Source of the DNA: Sinisalibacter lacisalsi
GTDB lineage: Bacteria > Pseudomonadota > Alphaproteobacteria > Rhodobacterales > Rhodobacteraceae
Assembly (NCBI RefSeq): GCF_014640115.1
Contig: NZ_BMGI01000005.1
Span: 62,001 to 126,000 of the forward strand
Direction: 5' to 3'
Length of the DNA: 64,000 nucleotides
The position numbers and the translations under genes were made by a program. Under the pieces are notes generated by a model that saw only the letters and a program-made list of their open reading frames with translations, was not told the DNA's origin and did not search any database. Positions 49,398 to 58,872 of this stretch are shown here, piece after piece. Within the stretch, counting starts at the first letter, position 1. Each line of letters begins with the position of its first letter.

Positions 49398-49871
49398 GTG
49401 ACAGCCCTCAACCTCAGACAGCATCCGATGCGGCTCGCGGGCGCCGTCAAGCGCGAGGTGCGCAGCCAGTTCGGCGCGATTCCGTGGCGGTTGAACGATG
49501 GCAAGGTCGAGATCCTGCTGATCACCTCGCGCGGCACCGGGCGCTGGATTCTGCCCAAGGGCTGGCCGATGCACGGCGCCACCCCGGCCGAGGCCGCCGC
49601 CACCGAGGCCTGGGAAGAGGCCGGCGTGACCGGCACGCCGTCGCACGTGTCGGCCGGGTTCTACGCCTATCAGAAGCTGTTCGAGGGCGACAACCTGCCG
49701 ATCGTGGTGGCGATGTTCGCGCTCAAGGTGAAGAAGGTGCACAAGGAATGGCCCGAAAAGGGCGACCGCAAGCGGCGCTGGGTCAGCCGCAAACGGGCCG
49801 CGTCGCTGCTGCAGGAGCCCGAGCTGCGCCAGATGATCAAGCATTTCGACCCGCGCGCCTACGCGCACTGA
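49398..49871 (+). CDS. NUDIX hydrolase (DIPP-like)
   Basis: A 157-residue small NUDIX protein. It shows R-S-Q-F-G-A-I-P-W, L-L-I-T-S-R-G-T-G-R-W-I-L-P-K-G-W and the NUDIX box G-A-T-P-A-E-A-A-A-T-E-A-W-E-E-A-G-V (about 55-72) with the metal-binding E-A-W-E-E. The pattern with W-I-L-P-K-G-W is that of diphosphoinositol polyphosphate/diadenosine polyphosphate hydrolases common in alphaproteobacteria. The start is GTG 49398 after GGGGAAGG. It stands alone between metG and the DUF1178 gene. Confidence 0.9.
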   Translation: MTALNLRQHPMRLAGAVKREVRSQFGAIPWRLNDGKVEILLITSRGTGRWILPKGWPMHGATPAEAAATEAWEEAGVTGTPSHVSAGFYAYQKLFEGDNLPIVVAMFALKVKKVHKEWPEKGDRKRRWVSRKRAASLLQEPELRQMIKHFDPRAYAH

Positions 49872-49930
49872 AACGCTTGCGCGGACGCGGTGCGTGCCTA
49901 CATAGTCGCGCGACCCGACCGGATGACGAG

Positions 49931-50359
49931 ATGATCCGCTACACGCTGAAATGCCCCGAGGGGCACCGATTTGAAAGCTGGTTCCACAATGCCGCCGCCT
50001 ACGAGGCGCTGGCAGCGGCGGGGCAGTTGCGCTGCCCCGATTGCGGCGCGGATCGGATCGAGAAATCCCTGATGACGCCCGATGTCCGCCCGGCCCGCGC
50101 GCGCCCCCCGGCCCCGACGGAACAGCTCGCGCCCCAGACCGAGCGCGAGAAGGCGATCGCCGCGCTCAAGCGCAAGGTCGAGGCCGAGGCGGACTACGTG
50201 GGCCCCCGCTTTGCCCGCGAGGCCCGCGCGATGCATGACGGCACCGCCCCGGAGCGGCCGATCTACGGCGAGGCGAAGCCCGAGGAGGCGATCGCGCTGA
50301 TCGAGGATGGCGTGCCGGTCGCCCCCCTGCCCTTCACCCCCACGCGCAAGATCAACTGA
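49931..50359 (+). CDS. DUF1178 protein
   Basis: A 142-residue cytosolic protein starting M-I-R-Y-T-L-K-C-P-E-G-H-R-F-E-S-W-F, with a second C-P-D-C-G pair (about 37-40), forming a probable zinc ribbon. The C-terminal half is charged and has Y-V-G-P-R-F-A-R-E-A-R-A-M-H and Y-G-E-A-K-P-E-E-A. These are DUF1178 signatures; function is unknown. It is 59 bases after the NUDIX gene and may share its transcript. Confidence 0.93.
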   Translation: MIRYTLKCPEGHRFESWFHNAAAYEALAAAGQLRCPDCGADRIEKSLMTPDVRPARARPPAPTEQLAPQTEREKAIAALKRKVEAEADYVGPRFAREARAMHDGTAPERPIYGEAKPEEAIALIEDGVPVAPLPFTPTRKIN

Positions 50360-50427
50360 GCCGCTTTGCGGCCCGGCGCCGGTCTGCTAGTCTGCCGGAA
50401 AAACAAGGTGCGTGACGAGGTGAGCAG

Positions 50428-51327
50428 ATGCGCGACGAGGGGCCGATCGAGGTGGTCTTCCAGACCCGGTTTTCGTTCTACGGCCAGTCGGGCTGGAAAT
50501 CGAAGGCGGCGGCCGATCCGGGGCTTTTGTTCGAGCCCGAACGGCTCGACGGGCGGCTGAAGCATTTCGAAACCATCACGCTGCCCAGCCTCGTCGACCA
50601 GACCGATCGCGATTTCCGCATGATGGTGCTGTCGTCCGAGCTGATGCCCGAGCCGTTCCAGGCGCGCCTGCGCGAGCTTCTCAACGACATGCTGGGCGCT
50701 GACCGGGTGCAGCTGATGTTCCGGCCCAAGGGGTCGGCCAGGCAATACCTGCACGACGCGGTGAACGAGAACATGGCCGACAAGATCGTGGCCCAGACCG
50801 TGCTCGACGACGACGACGCGGTGGCGAAGGATTTCGTCGAGATGCTGCGCTACTACGGCCCGCTCGCGCTCGCCGACGATCACAACCCCGACGATTACGT
50901 GTTTCTCTCCTTCCCGCGCGGGCTGACGCTCGGGATCGAAGGCGGCACGCTGAGCTGGCTCGACCGCCGCCACGTGCCCTATACCAACCTCGGCCTTGCC
51001 CTCGTCGCGCCCGGCAACACCCGGCGCAACCCGTTCATGACCAGCCACAAGCGCGTCGGCGAGCGCCATCCGTCGATGATGATCACCCACAAGCGGCCCT
51101 ATTACCTGCGCGCCATTCACGGCCTGAACGATTCCTCCGCCCACCATACCGGCGGCGAGAACCTGCGCGCCGGCGACGTGGACGCGGCGCTCGATTACTT
51201 CCCCTTCCTGCGCAACCATTTCGAGCCGGAAACCGGCGCCCCGCCGAAAGTGACGGGCAAGGGCCGCAAGCGCGGCCTGCCGCAGATCAGGGCGGTGCCG
51301 AAAGCCGCCGCACGCGCCGCGCAGTAG
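50428..51327 (+). CDS. Putative rhamnosyltransferase-family glycosyltransferase
   Basis: A 299-residue protein. It has V-F-Q-T-R-F-S-F-Y-G near the start and a D-D-D-D-A acidic stretch (about 126-130) that could be the metal/nucleotide-sugar DxD site. F-M-T-S-H-K-R-V-G and Y-Y-L-R-A-I-H-G-L-N-D follow. The layout recalls the putative rhamnosyl transferase family found in Rhodobacterales. It probably acts on a surface polysaccharide. The C-terminus is basic and disordered-looking. ATG 50428 has GAGGTGAG upstream. No polysaccharide genes lie next to it. Confidence 0.72.
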   Translation: MRDEGPIEVVFQTRFSFYGQSGWKSKAAADPGLLFEPERLDGRLKHFETITLPSLVDQTDRDFRMMVLSSELMPEPFQARLRELLNDMLGADRVQLMFRPKGSARQYLHDAVNENMADKIVAQTVLDDDDAVAKDFVEMLRYYGPLALADDHNPDDYVFLSFPRGLTLGIEGGTLSWLDRRHVPYTNLGLALVAPGNTRRNPFMTSHKRVGERHPSMMITHKRPYYLRAIHGLNDSSAHHTGGENLRAGDVDAALDYFPFLRNHFEPETGAPPKVTGKGRKRGLPQIRAVPKAAARAAQ

Positions 51328-51400
51328 CGGCGCGCGCGCCTCTTGCGCTTTGCCGGCACTGGCCCTATCAGGCGCAGGATTGTAACGGGAGCCCGCCTCC

Positions 51401-52639
51401 ATGCCAGTTCTGGTGATGAAATTCGGTGGCACCTCGGTGGCCACCCTCGACCGGATCGCCCGGGCCTCGAAGCGCGTCGCGCGCGAGGTCGCCAATGGCT
51501 ACGACGTGATCGTGATCGTCTCGGCGATGTCGGGCAAGACCAACGAGCTGGTCGGCTGGGTCGAGGAAACCTCGCCGCTCTACGACGCGCGCGAATACGA
51601 CGCGGTGGTGAGTTCGGGCGAAAATGTCACCGCCGGGCTGATGGCGCTCAGGCTGCAGGAAATGGATATCCCCGCCCGCTCGTGGCAGGGCTGGCAGGTG
51701 CCGGTGAAGACCACCGGCGCGCATTCGGCGGCGCGGATCGAAGACATTCCGCGCGACAACATCACGGCGAAGTTCGCCGAGGGCATGAAGGTGGCCGTGG
51801 TCGCCGGCTTCCAGGGCGTCAGCCCCGAGGGCCGGATCACCACGCTGGGCCGGGGCGGCTCCGACACCACCGCGGTGGCCTTCGCCGCCGCCTTCGACGC
51901 CGAACGCTGCGATATCTACACCGATGTCGACGGGGTCTACACCACCGACCCCCGGATCGAAAACAAGGCGCGCAAGCTCGACAAGATCGCCTTCGAGGAA
52001 ATGCTCGAACTGGCCTCGCTCGGGGCCAAGGTGTTGCAAACCCGTTCGGTCGAACTCGCGATGCGCTACAAGGTAAAGCTGCGCGTGCTCTCGAGCTTTG
52101 CGGAATATGACCCGGAGGCAGGCACGCTTGTCTGCGACGAGGAGGAAATCGTGGAACAGAATGCCGTTGCCGGCGTGGCCTACAGCCGTGATGAGGCCAA
52201 GCTCACCCTCGTGTCGGTCGCCGACCGCCCCGGCGTTGCCGCCGCGATCTTCGGCCCGCTGGCCGAGGCCGGCGTGAACGTCGACATGATCGTGCAGGAC
52301 ATCTCCGAGGAGGGCCGCACAGACATGACCTTCTCCTGCCCCGTGGGGCAGGTCACGCGTGCCGAAAAGGCGCTGACCGCCGCCAAGGAGGCCGGCCAGA
52401 TCAACTTCCATGATCTCGTCGCCGATACCAACGTATCGAAGGTGTCGATCGTCGGCATCGGCATGCGCAGCCAGGCCGGGATCGCGGCGAAGATGTTCGA
52501 CGTGCTCGCCCGCGAGGGGATCAACATCAAGGTCATCACAACTTCCGAGATCAAGATTTCCGTTCTGATCGACAGGAAATACATGGAACTTGCCGTGCAG
52601 GCGCTGCATGATGCCTTCGAACTGGAGAAAGCATCGTGA
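51401..52639 (+). CDS. lysC: Aspartate kinase
   Basis: A 412-residue monofunctional aspartokinase. The kinase domain starts V-M-K-F-G-G-T-S-V (2-10) with S-S-G-E-N (about 68) and T-L-G-R-G-G-S-D-T (about 148-156). Two ACT domains lie at about 265-400, where lysine or threonine would inhibit. It phosphorylates aspartate in lysine, threonine and methionine synthesis. The length suits the alpha/beta form; an internal start for a beta subunit is possible. ptsP follows nine bases after its stop, a common pairing in alphaproteobacteria. Confidence 0.96.
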   Translation: MPVLVMKFGGTSVATLDRIARASKRVAREVANGYDVIVIVSAMSGKTNELVGWVEETSPLYDAREYDAVVSSGENVTAGLMALRLQEMDIPARSWQGWQVPVKTTGAHSAARIEDIPRDNITAKFAEGMKVAVVAGFQGVSPEGRITTLGRGGSDTTAVAFAAAFDAERCDIYTDVDGVYTTDPRIENKARKLDKIAFEEMLELASLGAKVLQTRSVELAMRYKVKLRVLSSFAEYDPEAGTLVCDEEEIVEQNAVAGVAYSRDEAKLTLVSVADRPGVAAAIFGPLAEAGVNVDMIVQDISEEGRTDMTFSCPVGQVTRAEKALTAAKEAGQINFHDLVADTNVSKVSIVGIGMRSQAGIAAKMFDVLAREGINIKVITTSEIKISVLIDRKYMELAVQALHDAFELEKAS

Positions 52640-52648
52640 ACGCCCGGC

Positions 52649-54907
52649 ATGCCCCAAAACCGCGAAAGTGACAGCCGAAAACTGCTCGGCCGCCTGAAAG
52701 CGGCGCTCGCGGAGGATTCGGCCGGGCAGGAACGGCTTGACCGGATCACCACCATCATCGCCGAATCGATGGGGCTCGAGGTCTGCTCGATCTACCTGTT
52801 CCGCGATGCCGATACGCTCGAGCTTTCCGCCACCGAGGGCCTCAAGCCCGAGGCCGTGCACAAGACGCGGATGCGCGTCGGTGAGGGCCTTGTGGGCCGC
52901 GTCGCGCGCACCAAGCGTCCGATCAACAGCGCCGATGCCCCTTCCGAGCGCGGGTTTCGCTACATGGCCGAGACCGGCGAGGAAATCTATTCCTCCTTCC
53001 TCGGCGTGCCGATCCAGCGGCTGGGCGAAACGCTCGGCGTGCTGGTGGTGCAATCGAAGGAGGCGCGCAGCTTCTCCGAAGACGAGATCTACGGCATGGA
53101 GGTGGTGGCCATGGTCATCGCCGAGATGACCGAGCTTGGCGCCTTCGTCGGTGAAGGCGCGGCGCTCGCGGCGCTGCACCAGCGCCCGGCCACCTTCAAG
53201 GGCGGCATCGGCCAGGAAGGCAGCGCCATGGGCCACGTCTGGCTGCACGAGCCGCGCGTGGTGGTCACCAACCCGATCGCCGACGACCCGGCGGAAGAAC
53301 TCAAGAAGCTCGACGCCGCGATCGAAACCCTGCGCGTTTCGGTCGACGAGCTGCTCGCCACCGCCGATGGCGCCGACAAGGAACAGATGCAGGTGCTCGA
53401 GGCCTACCGCATGTTCGCCAATTCGCGCGGCTGGCGGCGGCGGATGGAGGAAGACATCGCGCGCGGCCTCTCGGCGGCGGCGGCGGTCGAGAAGGAACAG
53501 ACCTCGGCCCGCGCCCGGATGAGCCAGGTGCCCGACCCCTACCTGCGCGAGCGGCTGCACGATCTCAACGATCTCTCCAACCGGCTGCTGCGCATCCTCA
53601 CCGGACAGGGCAAGGAAACCGGGGCCGAAATGCCGGAAGACCCGATCCTCGTGGCCTCGAACATCGGCCCCGGCGAACTGCTGGAATACGGCCGCCGCAA
53701 GTTGCGCGGCATCGTTCTGGAAGAGGGCTCGGTGGCGAGCCATGCCGCGATCGTCGCCCGCGCCTGGGCGATCCCGCTGATCGTTCATGCCGGGCCGGTG
53801 ACGGCAGAGGCGCTGAACGGCGATCTCATCCTCGTCGACGGCGAGCACGGCATCGTCCACCTGCGGCCCGAGGAAGCCGTGATCGACAGCTTTCGCGACA
53901 AGATGGCGATGGAGGCGGCGCAGCAGGAGCGTTACGTCTCGCTACGCGACCAGCCGGCCGAAAGCGACGACGGTGTGCGCGTGCGGCTGACGATGAACGC
54001 CGGGCTGATGGCCGACCTGCCCAGCCTGGAAAGTTCCGGCGCCGAGGGGGTGGGGCTGTTCCGCACCGAGCTGCAGTTTCTCACCCAATCGCGGGTGCCG
54101 CGCCGGGGCGAGCTGGCGCAGCTCTATTCCCGCGTGCTCGACCGGGCCGGCGACAAACAGGTGGTGTTCCGCACCCTCGATATCGGCTCCGACAAGGTGC
54201 TGCCCTACATGAAGCCGCAGGACGAGCCCAACCCGGCGCTCGGCTGGCGGGCGATCCGCCTCGGCCTCGACAAGCCCGGCGTGATGCGGATGCAGGCCCA
54301 GGCGATGATCCGCGCCGCGACCGGCCGAAAGCTCACCGTGATGTTTCCCTTCATCGCGCAGTTGCAGGAGTTCCGCGACGCGCGCGAATTGTTCCTGCGC
54401 GAGGTCGAACGCGAGCGGCGCATGGGTCACATCCTGCCCACCGAGATCAAGATCGGCGCGATGCTCGAAACCCCCTCGCTGGCCTTCTCGCCGGCGCAAT
54501 TCTATGACGAGGCCGATTTCATCTCGATCGGCGGCAACGATCTCAAGCAGTTCTTCTTCGCCGCCGACCGCGAGAACGAACGCGTGCGGCGGCGCTACGA
54601 TACGCTCAACGTGTCCTTCCTCAACATGATCGAGATGATCATCCGCCGCTGCGCCGAGGCCGGCACGCCGCTGAGCTTCTGCGGCGAAGATGCCGGCCGG
54701 CCGATCGAGGCGGTGACCTTCGCCGCGCTCGGGCTGCGCAGCCTGTCGATGCGCCCGGCGTCGATCGGGCCGGTCAAGCACCTGATCCGGCGCACCAACC
54801 TCGCGCAATTGCGCAAGGTCATTGATACCGCCCGCGGATCGGGGGCGCAGTCGGTGCGCCCGGCGGTGATCGAGTACCTCTACAAACCACATCCGCCGAC
54901 CCCCTGA
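52649..54907 (+). CDS. ptsP: Phosphoenolpyruvate-protein phosphotransferase EI-Ntr
   Basis: A 752-residue protein. An N-terminal GAF domain (about 20-160) is followed by an enzyme I N-domain, the phosphohistidine segment G-S-V-A-S-H-A-A-I-V-A-R (about 365) and a PEP-binding barrel with G-V-G-L-F-R-T-E, F-R-T-L-D-I-G-S-D-K and F-C-G-E-D-A-G. It starts the nitrogen PTS, passing phosphate from PEP to NPr and EIIA-Ntr to regulate rather than transport. The GAF domain binds glutamine in studied members. The ribosome site before ATG 52649 is weak, so coupling to lysC translation is likely. Confidence 0.95.
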   Translation: MPQNRESDSRKLLGRLKAALAEDSAGQERLDRITTIIAESMGLEVCSIYLFRDADTLELSATEGLKPEAVHKTRMRVGEGLVGRVARTKRPINSADAPSERGFRYMAETGEEIYSSFLGVPIQRLGETLGVLVVQSKEARSFSEDEIYGMEVVAMVIAEMTELGAFVGEGAALAALHQRPATFKGGIGQEGSAMGHVWLHEPRVVVTNPIADDPAEELKKLDAAIETLRVSVDELLATADGADKEQMQVLEAYRMFANSRGWRRRMEEDIARGLSAAAAVEKEQTSARARMSQVPDPYLRERLHDLNDLSNRLLRILTGQGKETGAEMPEDPILVASNIGPGELLEYGRRKLRGIVLEEGSVASHAAIVARAWAIPLIVHAGPVTAEALNGDLILVDGEHGIVHLRPEEAVIDSFRDKMAMEAAQQERYVSLRDQPAESDDGVRVRLTMNAGLMADLPSLESSGAEGVGLFRTELQFLTQSRVPRRGELAQLYSRVLDRAGDKQVVFRTLDIGSDKVLPYMKPQDEPNPALGWRAIRLGLDKPGVMRMQAQAMIRAATGRKLTVMFPFIAQLQEFRDARELFLREVERERRMGHILPTEIKIGAMLETPSLAFSPAQFYDEADFISIGGNDLKQFFFAADRENERVRRRYDTLNVSFLNMIEMIIRRCAEAGTPLSFCGEDAGRPIEAVTFAALGLRSLSMRPASIGPVKHLIRRTNLAQLRKVIDTARGSGAQSVRPAVIEYLYKPHPPTP

Positions 54908-54977
54908 GGCCGCCCCGCATTAGCGCCGCCTTAAGGTTTCCCCCCCAACCTGCCTCGGCAGACAGTGGAGGTGAAAG

Positions 54978-55205
54978 ATGATTCTCGTTCTGGTGATGAT
55001 CGGTTTCGCGGTCGGCGGCAGCGCCGCGGTGATGGCGCTCGCGGGCGGCGGCGGCATGCTGGCGGCGCTTGCGGCCTATGGCCTGTTCAGCCTCGGCGCG
55101 GTGGTGCTCACCGCCCTGATCGTGGCGCTGGCGCCGGTCTGGCCCACCGCGCGCGCCCGGGCCGAGCGGCCGGCAGGATCGCGGGCGCCGGTCATTTCCC
55201 GGTAA
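54978..55205 (+). CDS. Small two-helix membrane protein
   Basis: A 75-residue hydrophobic protein with two probable transmembrane helices (about 2-24 and 28-52) separated by a G-G-G-G-M turn, and a short basic tail. A strong GGAGGTGA lies just upstream of the ATG. I do not recognise a family. It follows ptsP by 70 bases and its end overlaps the convergent GNAT gene by 14 bases. Confidence 0.7.
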   Translation: MILVLVMIGFAVGGSAAVMALAGGGGMLAALAAYGLFSLGAVVLTALIVALAPVWPTARARAERPAGSRAPVISR

Positions 55206-55683
55206 CCCGGCCCACCTGGCCGGTGATCCCGTCCCAGGCGCCCGGCACCAGCGTCGCGCCCAGCACCCGGTCGGGGTTCGTCGGGGGCGGCATGATCACG
55301 CCATCGAGCCGCTCGAACCCGAAGCGCGAATAATAGGGCTGGTCGCCCACCAGCAGAACCCGCTGCCATCCCAACGCGGCGGCCAGCGCGAGGCTCTCGC
55401 GAATAAGCAGCCCGCCGAGCCCCTCGCCCTGCCGCGTGGGGTGCACCGCGACGGGGCCGAGCAGCAGCGCCGGGGCATCGCCGACACGCACCGGCCAATA
55501 GCGGATCGCGCCGGCGAGTATTCCCTCCGCGTCGCGCGCGGTGAGCGAAAGTCCGGGGACAGGGTCGATCCCGTCGCGCAGCCGGTAGGACGACAGCGCC
55601 TCGCGCCCCGGCGCGAAGCACAGGTCATACAGCGCCTCGACCTCCCACCAGTCGTCCGGTTTTTCCTCTGCCAGCGTGAACAC
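55192..55683 (-). CDS. GNAT-family N-acetyltransferase
   Basis: A 163-residue acetyltransferase. It shows the GNAT core: L-L-L-G-P-V-A-V-H-P-T-R-Q-G-E-G-L-G-G-L-L-I (acetyl-CoA pyrophosphate loop Q-G-x-G-x-G/L, about 84-93) and G-D-Q-P-Y-Y-S-R-F-G-F (about 115-125), as in the YhbS group. The acceptor is unknown. The start is GTG 55683 after a G-run. It is divergent from the flavin reductase gene across a 237-base gap in which I see no other gene. Confidence 0.88.
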   Translation of the reverse strand: MFTLAEEKPDDWWEVEALYDLCFAPGREALSSYRLRDGIDPVPGLSLTARDAEGILAGAIRYWPVRVGDAPALLLGPVAVHPTRQGEGLGGLLIRESLALAAALGWQRVLLVGDQPYYSRFGFERLDGVIMPPPTNPDRVLGATLVPGAWDGITGQVGRVTGK

Positions 55684-55920
55684 CGCTCGCCCCCCGTGCC
55701 CGCGCCGCCTTCGGCCAAACCCCGCCCTGCGCGAGGGCCGCCTCGCGCCTGGTCTCCGGGGCGCCCGGTGTTTCGCGCCATGTTGTCCGAAAACAGGATC
55801 CCGTTTTCAGGCGAAGGCCTTAACACGGGCTCGTGAGCTTTTCCAGCGCGGCCCCGAGCCCCCTTCCGGTCGGCGCGGCACTGCTCTATCACGGCCTCGA
55901 AGCGAGAATGAGGAAACCGG

Positions 55921-56526
55921 ATGTTCTACCGCCCCGAAGACGGCCACGGCCTGCCGCACAACCCGTTCAACGCGATCATCGCGCCGCGCCCAATCGGCTG
56001 GATCTCGACCCGCGGCAGCGACGGCCACGACAACCTCGCGCCCTACAGCTTCTTCAACGGCGCCGCCTACGATCCGCCGCAGGTGATGTTTTCCACCACC
56101 GGCGCCAAGCCCGACCGGCTGCGCGGCAAGGACACGCTGGGCAACATCGAGCAGACCGGGGTGTTCTGCGTCAACGTGGTGGAAGAAGAGGGGATCAACG
56201 AGATGAACGCCTCCTCCGCCGCCTTCCCCGCGCGCACCGATGAATTCGCCGCCGCCCGCGTCACCAAGGCGGCCTGCAAGGAGATCGCCTGTTCGCGCGT
56301 GGCGCTGGCCCCGGCCGCGCTCGAATGCCGGATGACGCAGGTCGTCAAGCTCAAGGGCACCGACAACTTCGTGGTGTTCGGCGAGGTCGTGGGTGTGCAC
56401 CTGCGCGACGATTGCCTCTCCGACGGCAAGTTCGACATCGCCCGGTTCGGCCTCGTCGCGCGCCTCGGCTACCGCGACTACACGATCGTGCGCGACTACT
56501 TCGAGCTTGCCCGCCCGAACGATTGA
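55921..56526 (+). CDS. Flavin reductase-like domain protein
   Basis: A 201-residue FMN-binding split-barrel protein. The segments A-I-I-A-P-R-P-I-G-W-I-S-T, N-L-A-P-Y-S-F-F-N-G, C-V-N-V-V and V-V-F-G-E-V-V-G-V-H are hallmarks of the flavin reductase-like family. Members reduce flavins with NAD(P)H or act as flavoproteins with other substrates. ATG 55921 has GAGGAAA upstream. A strong terminator follows, so it is monocistronic. Confidence 0.92.
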   Translation: MFYRPEDGHGLPHNPFNAIIAPRPIGWISTRGSDGHDNLAPYSFFNGAAYDPPQVMFSTTGAKPDRLRGKDTLGNIEQTGVFCVNVVEEEGINEMNASSAAFPARTDEFAAARVTKAACKEIACSRVALAPAALECRMTQVVKLKGTDNFVVFGEVVGVHLRDDCLSDGKFDIARFGLVARLGYRDYTIVRDYFELARPND

Positions 56527-56532
56527 GGCCGG

Positions 56533-56567
56533 GCCACGATCCTGCGCGGGATCGTGGCAAGGTTTTT
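56533..56567 (+). terminator. Intrinsic terminator after the flavin reductase gene
   Basis: GCCACGATCC (56533-56542) and GGATCGTGGC (56549-56558) form a perfect ten-pair stem with a TGCGCG loop, followed by AAGGTTTTT. It lies six bases after the stop codon. Confidence 0.85.
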
Positions 56568-56685
56568 CAAAAATTCTTGGCCCCCGCCCCCGGCGCGAGC
56601 CGGCCTCGCCCCGGCGCAAGGCGCTTTCAAGTTGCATTCGGGTACCGCTTTTGCATCCTCGGTGCAGGCCAGACAGGAGAACGGC

Positions 56686-57549
56686 ATGGAACGTGTGATC
56701 GGCGTCATCGGCGGCTCGGGCCTCTACGAGATCGACGGGCTCGAAGGGGCGGACTGGGTGACGGTCGAAACCCCCTGGGGGCCACCCTCCGACGCGATCC
56801 TCACCGGCCGGCTCGACGGGGTGCGGATGGCCTTCCTGCCCCGCCATGGGCGCGGCCACGTGCATTCCCCCTCCAGCGTGCCCTACCGCGCCAATATCGA
56901 CGCGTTGAAGCGGCTCGGCGTGACCGATATCGTCAGCGTCTCGGCCTGCGGTTCGTTCCGCGAGGAGCTCGCGCCGGGCGATTTCGTCATCATCGACCAG
57001 TTCATCGACCGCGCTTTCGCGCGCGAGAAGAGCTTCTTCGGCACCGGCTGCGTGGCGCATGTGAGCCTCGCCCATCCCACCTGCCCCGATCTCTCCCGCG
57101 CCTGTTTCGAGGCCGCCGAGGGGGTGACGGTGCACATGGGCGGCACCTACCTCGCGATGGAAGGCCCGCAGTTCTCCACGCTGGCGGAATCGCGGCTCTA
57201 CCGCGAGCAATGGGGGGCCGACGTGATCGGGATGACCAACATGCCCGAGGCCAAGCTCGCCCGGGAAGCCGAGATCTGCTATGCCTCGGTGGCGATGGTC
57301 ACCGACTACGACAGCTGGCACCCGCACCACGGCGAGGTGGATATCTCCGATATCATCGCCATTCTCGGCGCCAATGCCAACCACGCCCGCGCCCTCGTCG
57401 CCCGGCTGCCGGCGCTCGTCGGGGCCGCCCGCGCGCCCTGCCCACATGGCTGCGACCACGCCCTCGACCACGCCATCATGACCGCGCCCGAGCGGCGCGA
57501 CCCGGACCTCGTCGCCCGGCTCGACGCGGTGGCGGGCCGGGTGCTGTGA
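56686..57549 (+). CDS. mtnP: S-methyl-5'-thioadenosine phosphorylase
   Basis: A 287-residue purine nucleoside phosphorylase family enzyme. It starts V-I-G-V-I-G-G-S-G-L-Y, then P-R-H-G-R-G-H (phosphate site, about 55), Y-R-A-N-I-D-A-L, Y-L-A-M-E-G-P-Q-F-S-T (about 155-165) and I-G-M-T-N-M-P-E. It splits methylthioadenosine with phosphate to adenine and methylthioribose-1-phosphate. The adenine can be recycled by Apt encoded 760 bases away. ATG 56686 follows AGGAGA. Its stop overlaps the GTG of the DUF2927 gene. Confidence 0.95.
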   Translation: MERVIGVIGGSGLYEIDGLEGADWVTVETPWGPPSDAILTGRLDGVRMAFLPRHGRGHVHSPSSVPYRANIDALKRLGVTDIVSVSACGSFREELAPGDFVIIDQFIDRAFAREKSFFGTGCVAHVSLAHPTCPDLSRACFEAAEGVTVHMGGTYLAMEGPQFSTLAESRLYREQWGADVIGMTNMPEAKLAREAEICYASVAMVTDYDSWHPHHGEVDISDIIAILGANANHARALVARLPALVGAARAPCPHGCDHALDHAIMTAPERRDPDLVARLDAVAGRVL

Positions 57550-58214
57550 CCGCGCGCGCCGCCTTCGCGCTCGCCCTGCTCGCGGTTCCGGCGGGGGCGC
57601 AGGAGGCCATCGAGGCGCCGGGCCGGCTTTCGGACGAGGATTTCTACCGCGCCGTCGCCTGCGCCGCCCCGCCCGGCGGCGACTGCCAGAAGCCCTTCGT
57701 GCGCTGGGATGCGACGCGGCCGATCAGGGTGGCGCTGCGGCAGATCGACGACGCCTACCTCGGCCGCCCGAAACTGCGCGCCGACGCGGCGCTCGAACGC
57801 GCGATGCAGGCGCTCAACGCGGCCGACGCGGGCTTTCGTCTCGCCCGGGTGGATGCGGACGCGCCCGCCGAGATCGAGATCTTCTTTCTCGGCATCGCGC
57901 GCGGCCAGCCGATCGCGGGCACCGGGATCGAAGGCGTCGACGGCGGGCGGCTCGGCGGCGCCTCCACCCGGGTGCTGTTCGACCACGATACCGGCTTCAT
58001 CACCCGCGCCGCCGTGGTGTTTTCCACCACGCTGGAAACCCGCGCCTACGAAAGCGTCATGCTCGAGGAGCTGACCCAGGCCATGGGGCTGTTGACCGAT
58101 ATCGGCGGCCCCGCCTATCGCGGTGTCTCGGTGCTTGACCAGGGAACCAACAGCGCCACCGACCTCGCGCCGCAAGACATCATGGCGCTGCGCCGCCATT
58201 ACGGGGGAGCCTGA
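57546..58214 (+). CDS. DUF2927 secreted protein
   Basis: A 222-residue protein. A signal peptide (A-A-F-A-L-A-L-L-A-V-P-A-G-A-Q, cleavage about 19) is followed by a domain with V-A-L-R-Q-I-D-D, I-E-I-F-F-L-G, and E-S-V-M-L-E-E-L-T-Q-A-M-G-L-L-T-D, then Q-G-T-N-S-A-T-D-L-A-P-Q-D. The E-L-T-Q-A-M-G-L stretch recalls the metallopeptidase-like helix of DUF2927, where Gln replaces the catalytic His. The start is GTG 57546, overlapping the mtnP stop (GTGA). It is probably periplasmic; function is unknown. Confidence 0.85.
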   Translation: MTARAAFALALLAVPAGAQEAIEAPGRLSDEDFYRAVACAAPPGGDCQKPFVRWDATRPIRVALRQIDDAYLGRPKLRADAALERAMQALNAADAGFRLARVDADAPAEIEIFFLGIARGQPIAGTGIEGVDGGRLGGASTRVLFDHDTGFITRAAVVFSTTLETRAYESVMLEELTQAMGLLTDIGGPAYRGVSVLDQGTNSATDLAPQDIMALRRHYGGA

Positions 58215-58307
58215 GGCCATGCCCGACGCCACCTGCGGCCCGCTCCTGCCCACGCCCGCCCCTGCTTCCATCATTCCCATCGCCCGCAACACGGAGAACG
58301 CCCCGCG

Positions 58308-58838
58308 ATGAAAACCGTGAAAGACTACATCCGCACCATCGTCGATTTCCCCCACGAAGGGATCATGTTCCGCGATGTCACCACGCTCTTCGCCGACCCG
58401 CGCGGCTTTCGAATGACGATCGACCAGATGCTGCACCCCTACGCCGGGCAGCGCATCGACAAGGTGGTGGGGCTGGAGGCGCGCGGCTTCATCATCGGCG
58501 GCGCCATCGCCCACCAACTCACGCTTGGCTTCGTGCCGATCCGCAAGAAGGGCAAGCTGCCCGGCGCGGTGCTCTCCGAGGCCTACCAGCTCGAATACGG
58601 CGAGGCGGTGATGGAGATCCACGACGACGCGATCCAGCCCGGCGAGCGCGTGCTGGTGGTGGATGACCTTCTCGCCACCGGCGGCACCGCGGCGGCCGGG
58701 ATCAAGCTGATCGAACGACTCGGCGGCGAGATCGTCGGCTGCGCCTTCATCGTCGACCTGCCCGAGCTTGGCGGCCGCGCGCTGCTCGAGGACATGGGCA
58801 TCGACGTGCATGTTCTGTGCGAATTCGAGGGCGCGTGA
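58308..58838 (+). CDS. apt: Adenine phosphoribosyltransferase
   Basis: A 176-residue type I PRTase. It has [10 protein letters not shown] near the start, V-G-L-E-A-R-G-F (about 54-61), R-K-K-G-K-L-P-G (flexible loop) and the PRPP-binding motif [13 protein letters not shown] (about 120-132). It joins adenine with PRPP to give AMP, salvaging the adenine released by MtnP. ATG 58308 has GGAG nine bases upstream. It ends before a very strong terminator. Confidence 0.96.
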   Translation: MKTVKDYIRTIVDFPHEGIMFRDVTTLFADPRGFRMTIDQMLHPYAGQRIDKVVGLEARGFIIGGAIAHQLTLGFVPIRKKGKLPGAVLSEAYQLEYGEAVMEIHDDAIQPGERVLVVDDLLATGGTAAAGIKLIERLGGEIVGCAFIVDLPELGGRALLEDMGIDVHVLCEFEGA

Positions 58839-58872
58839 ACCTCGCGTTAACCCCCCTGCGCTAGACAGAGCG

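Noticed and set aside
58123..58311. Small gene between the DUF2927 gene and apt
   Set aside because: It mostly overlaps the DUF2927 gene in another frame and has no ribosome site or family pattern.
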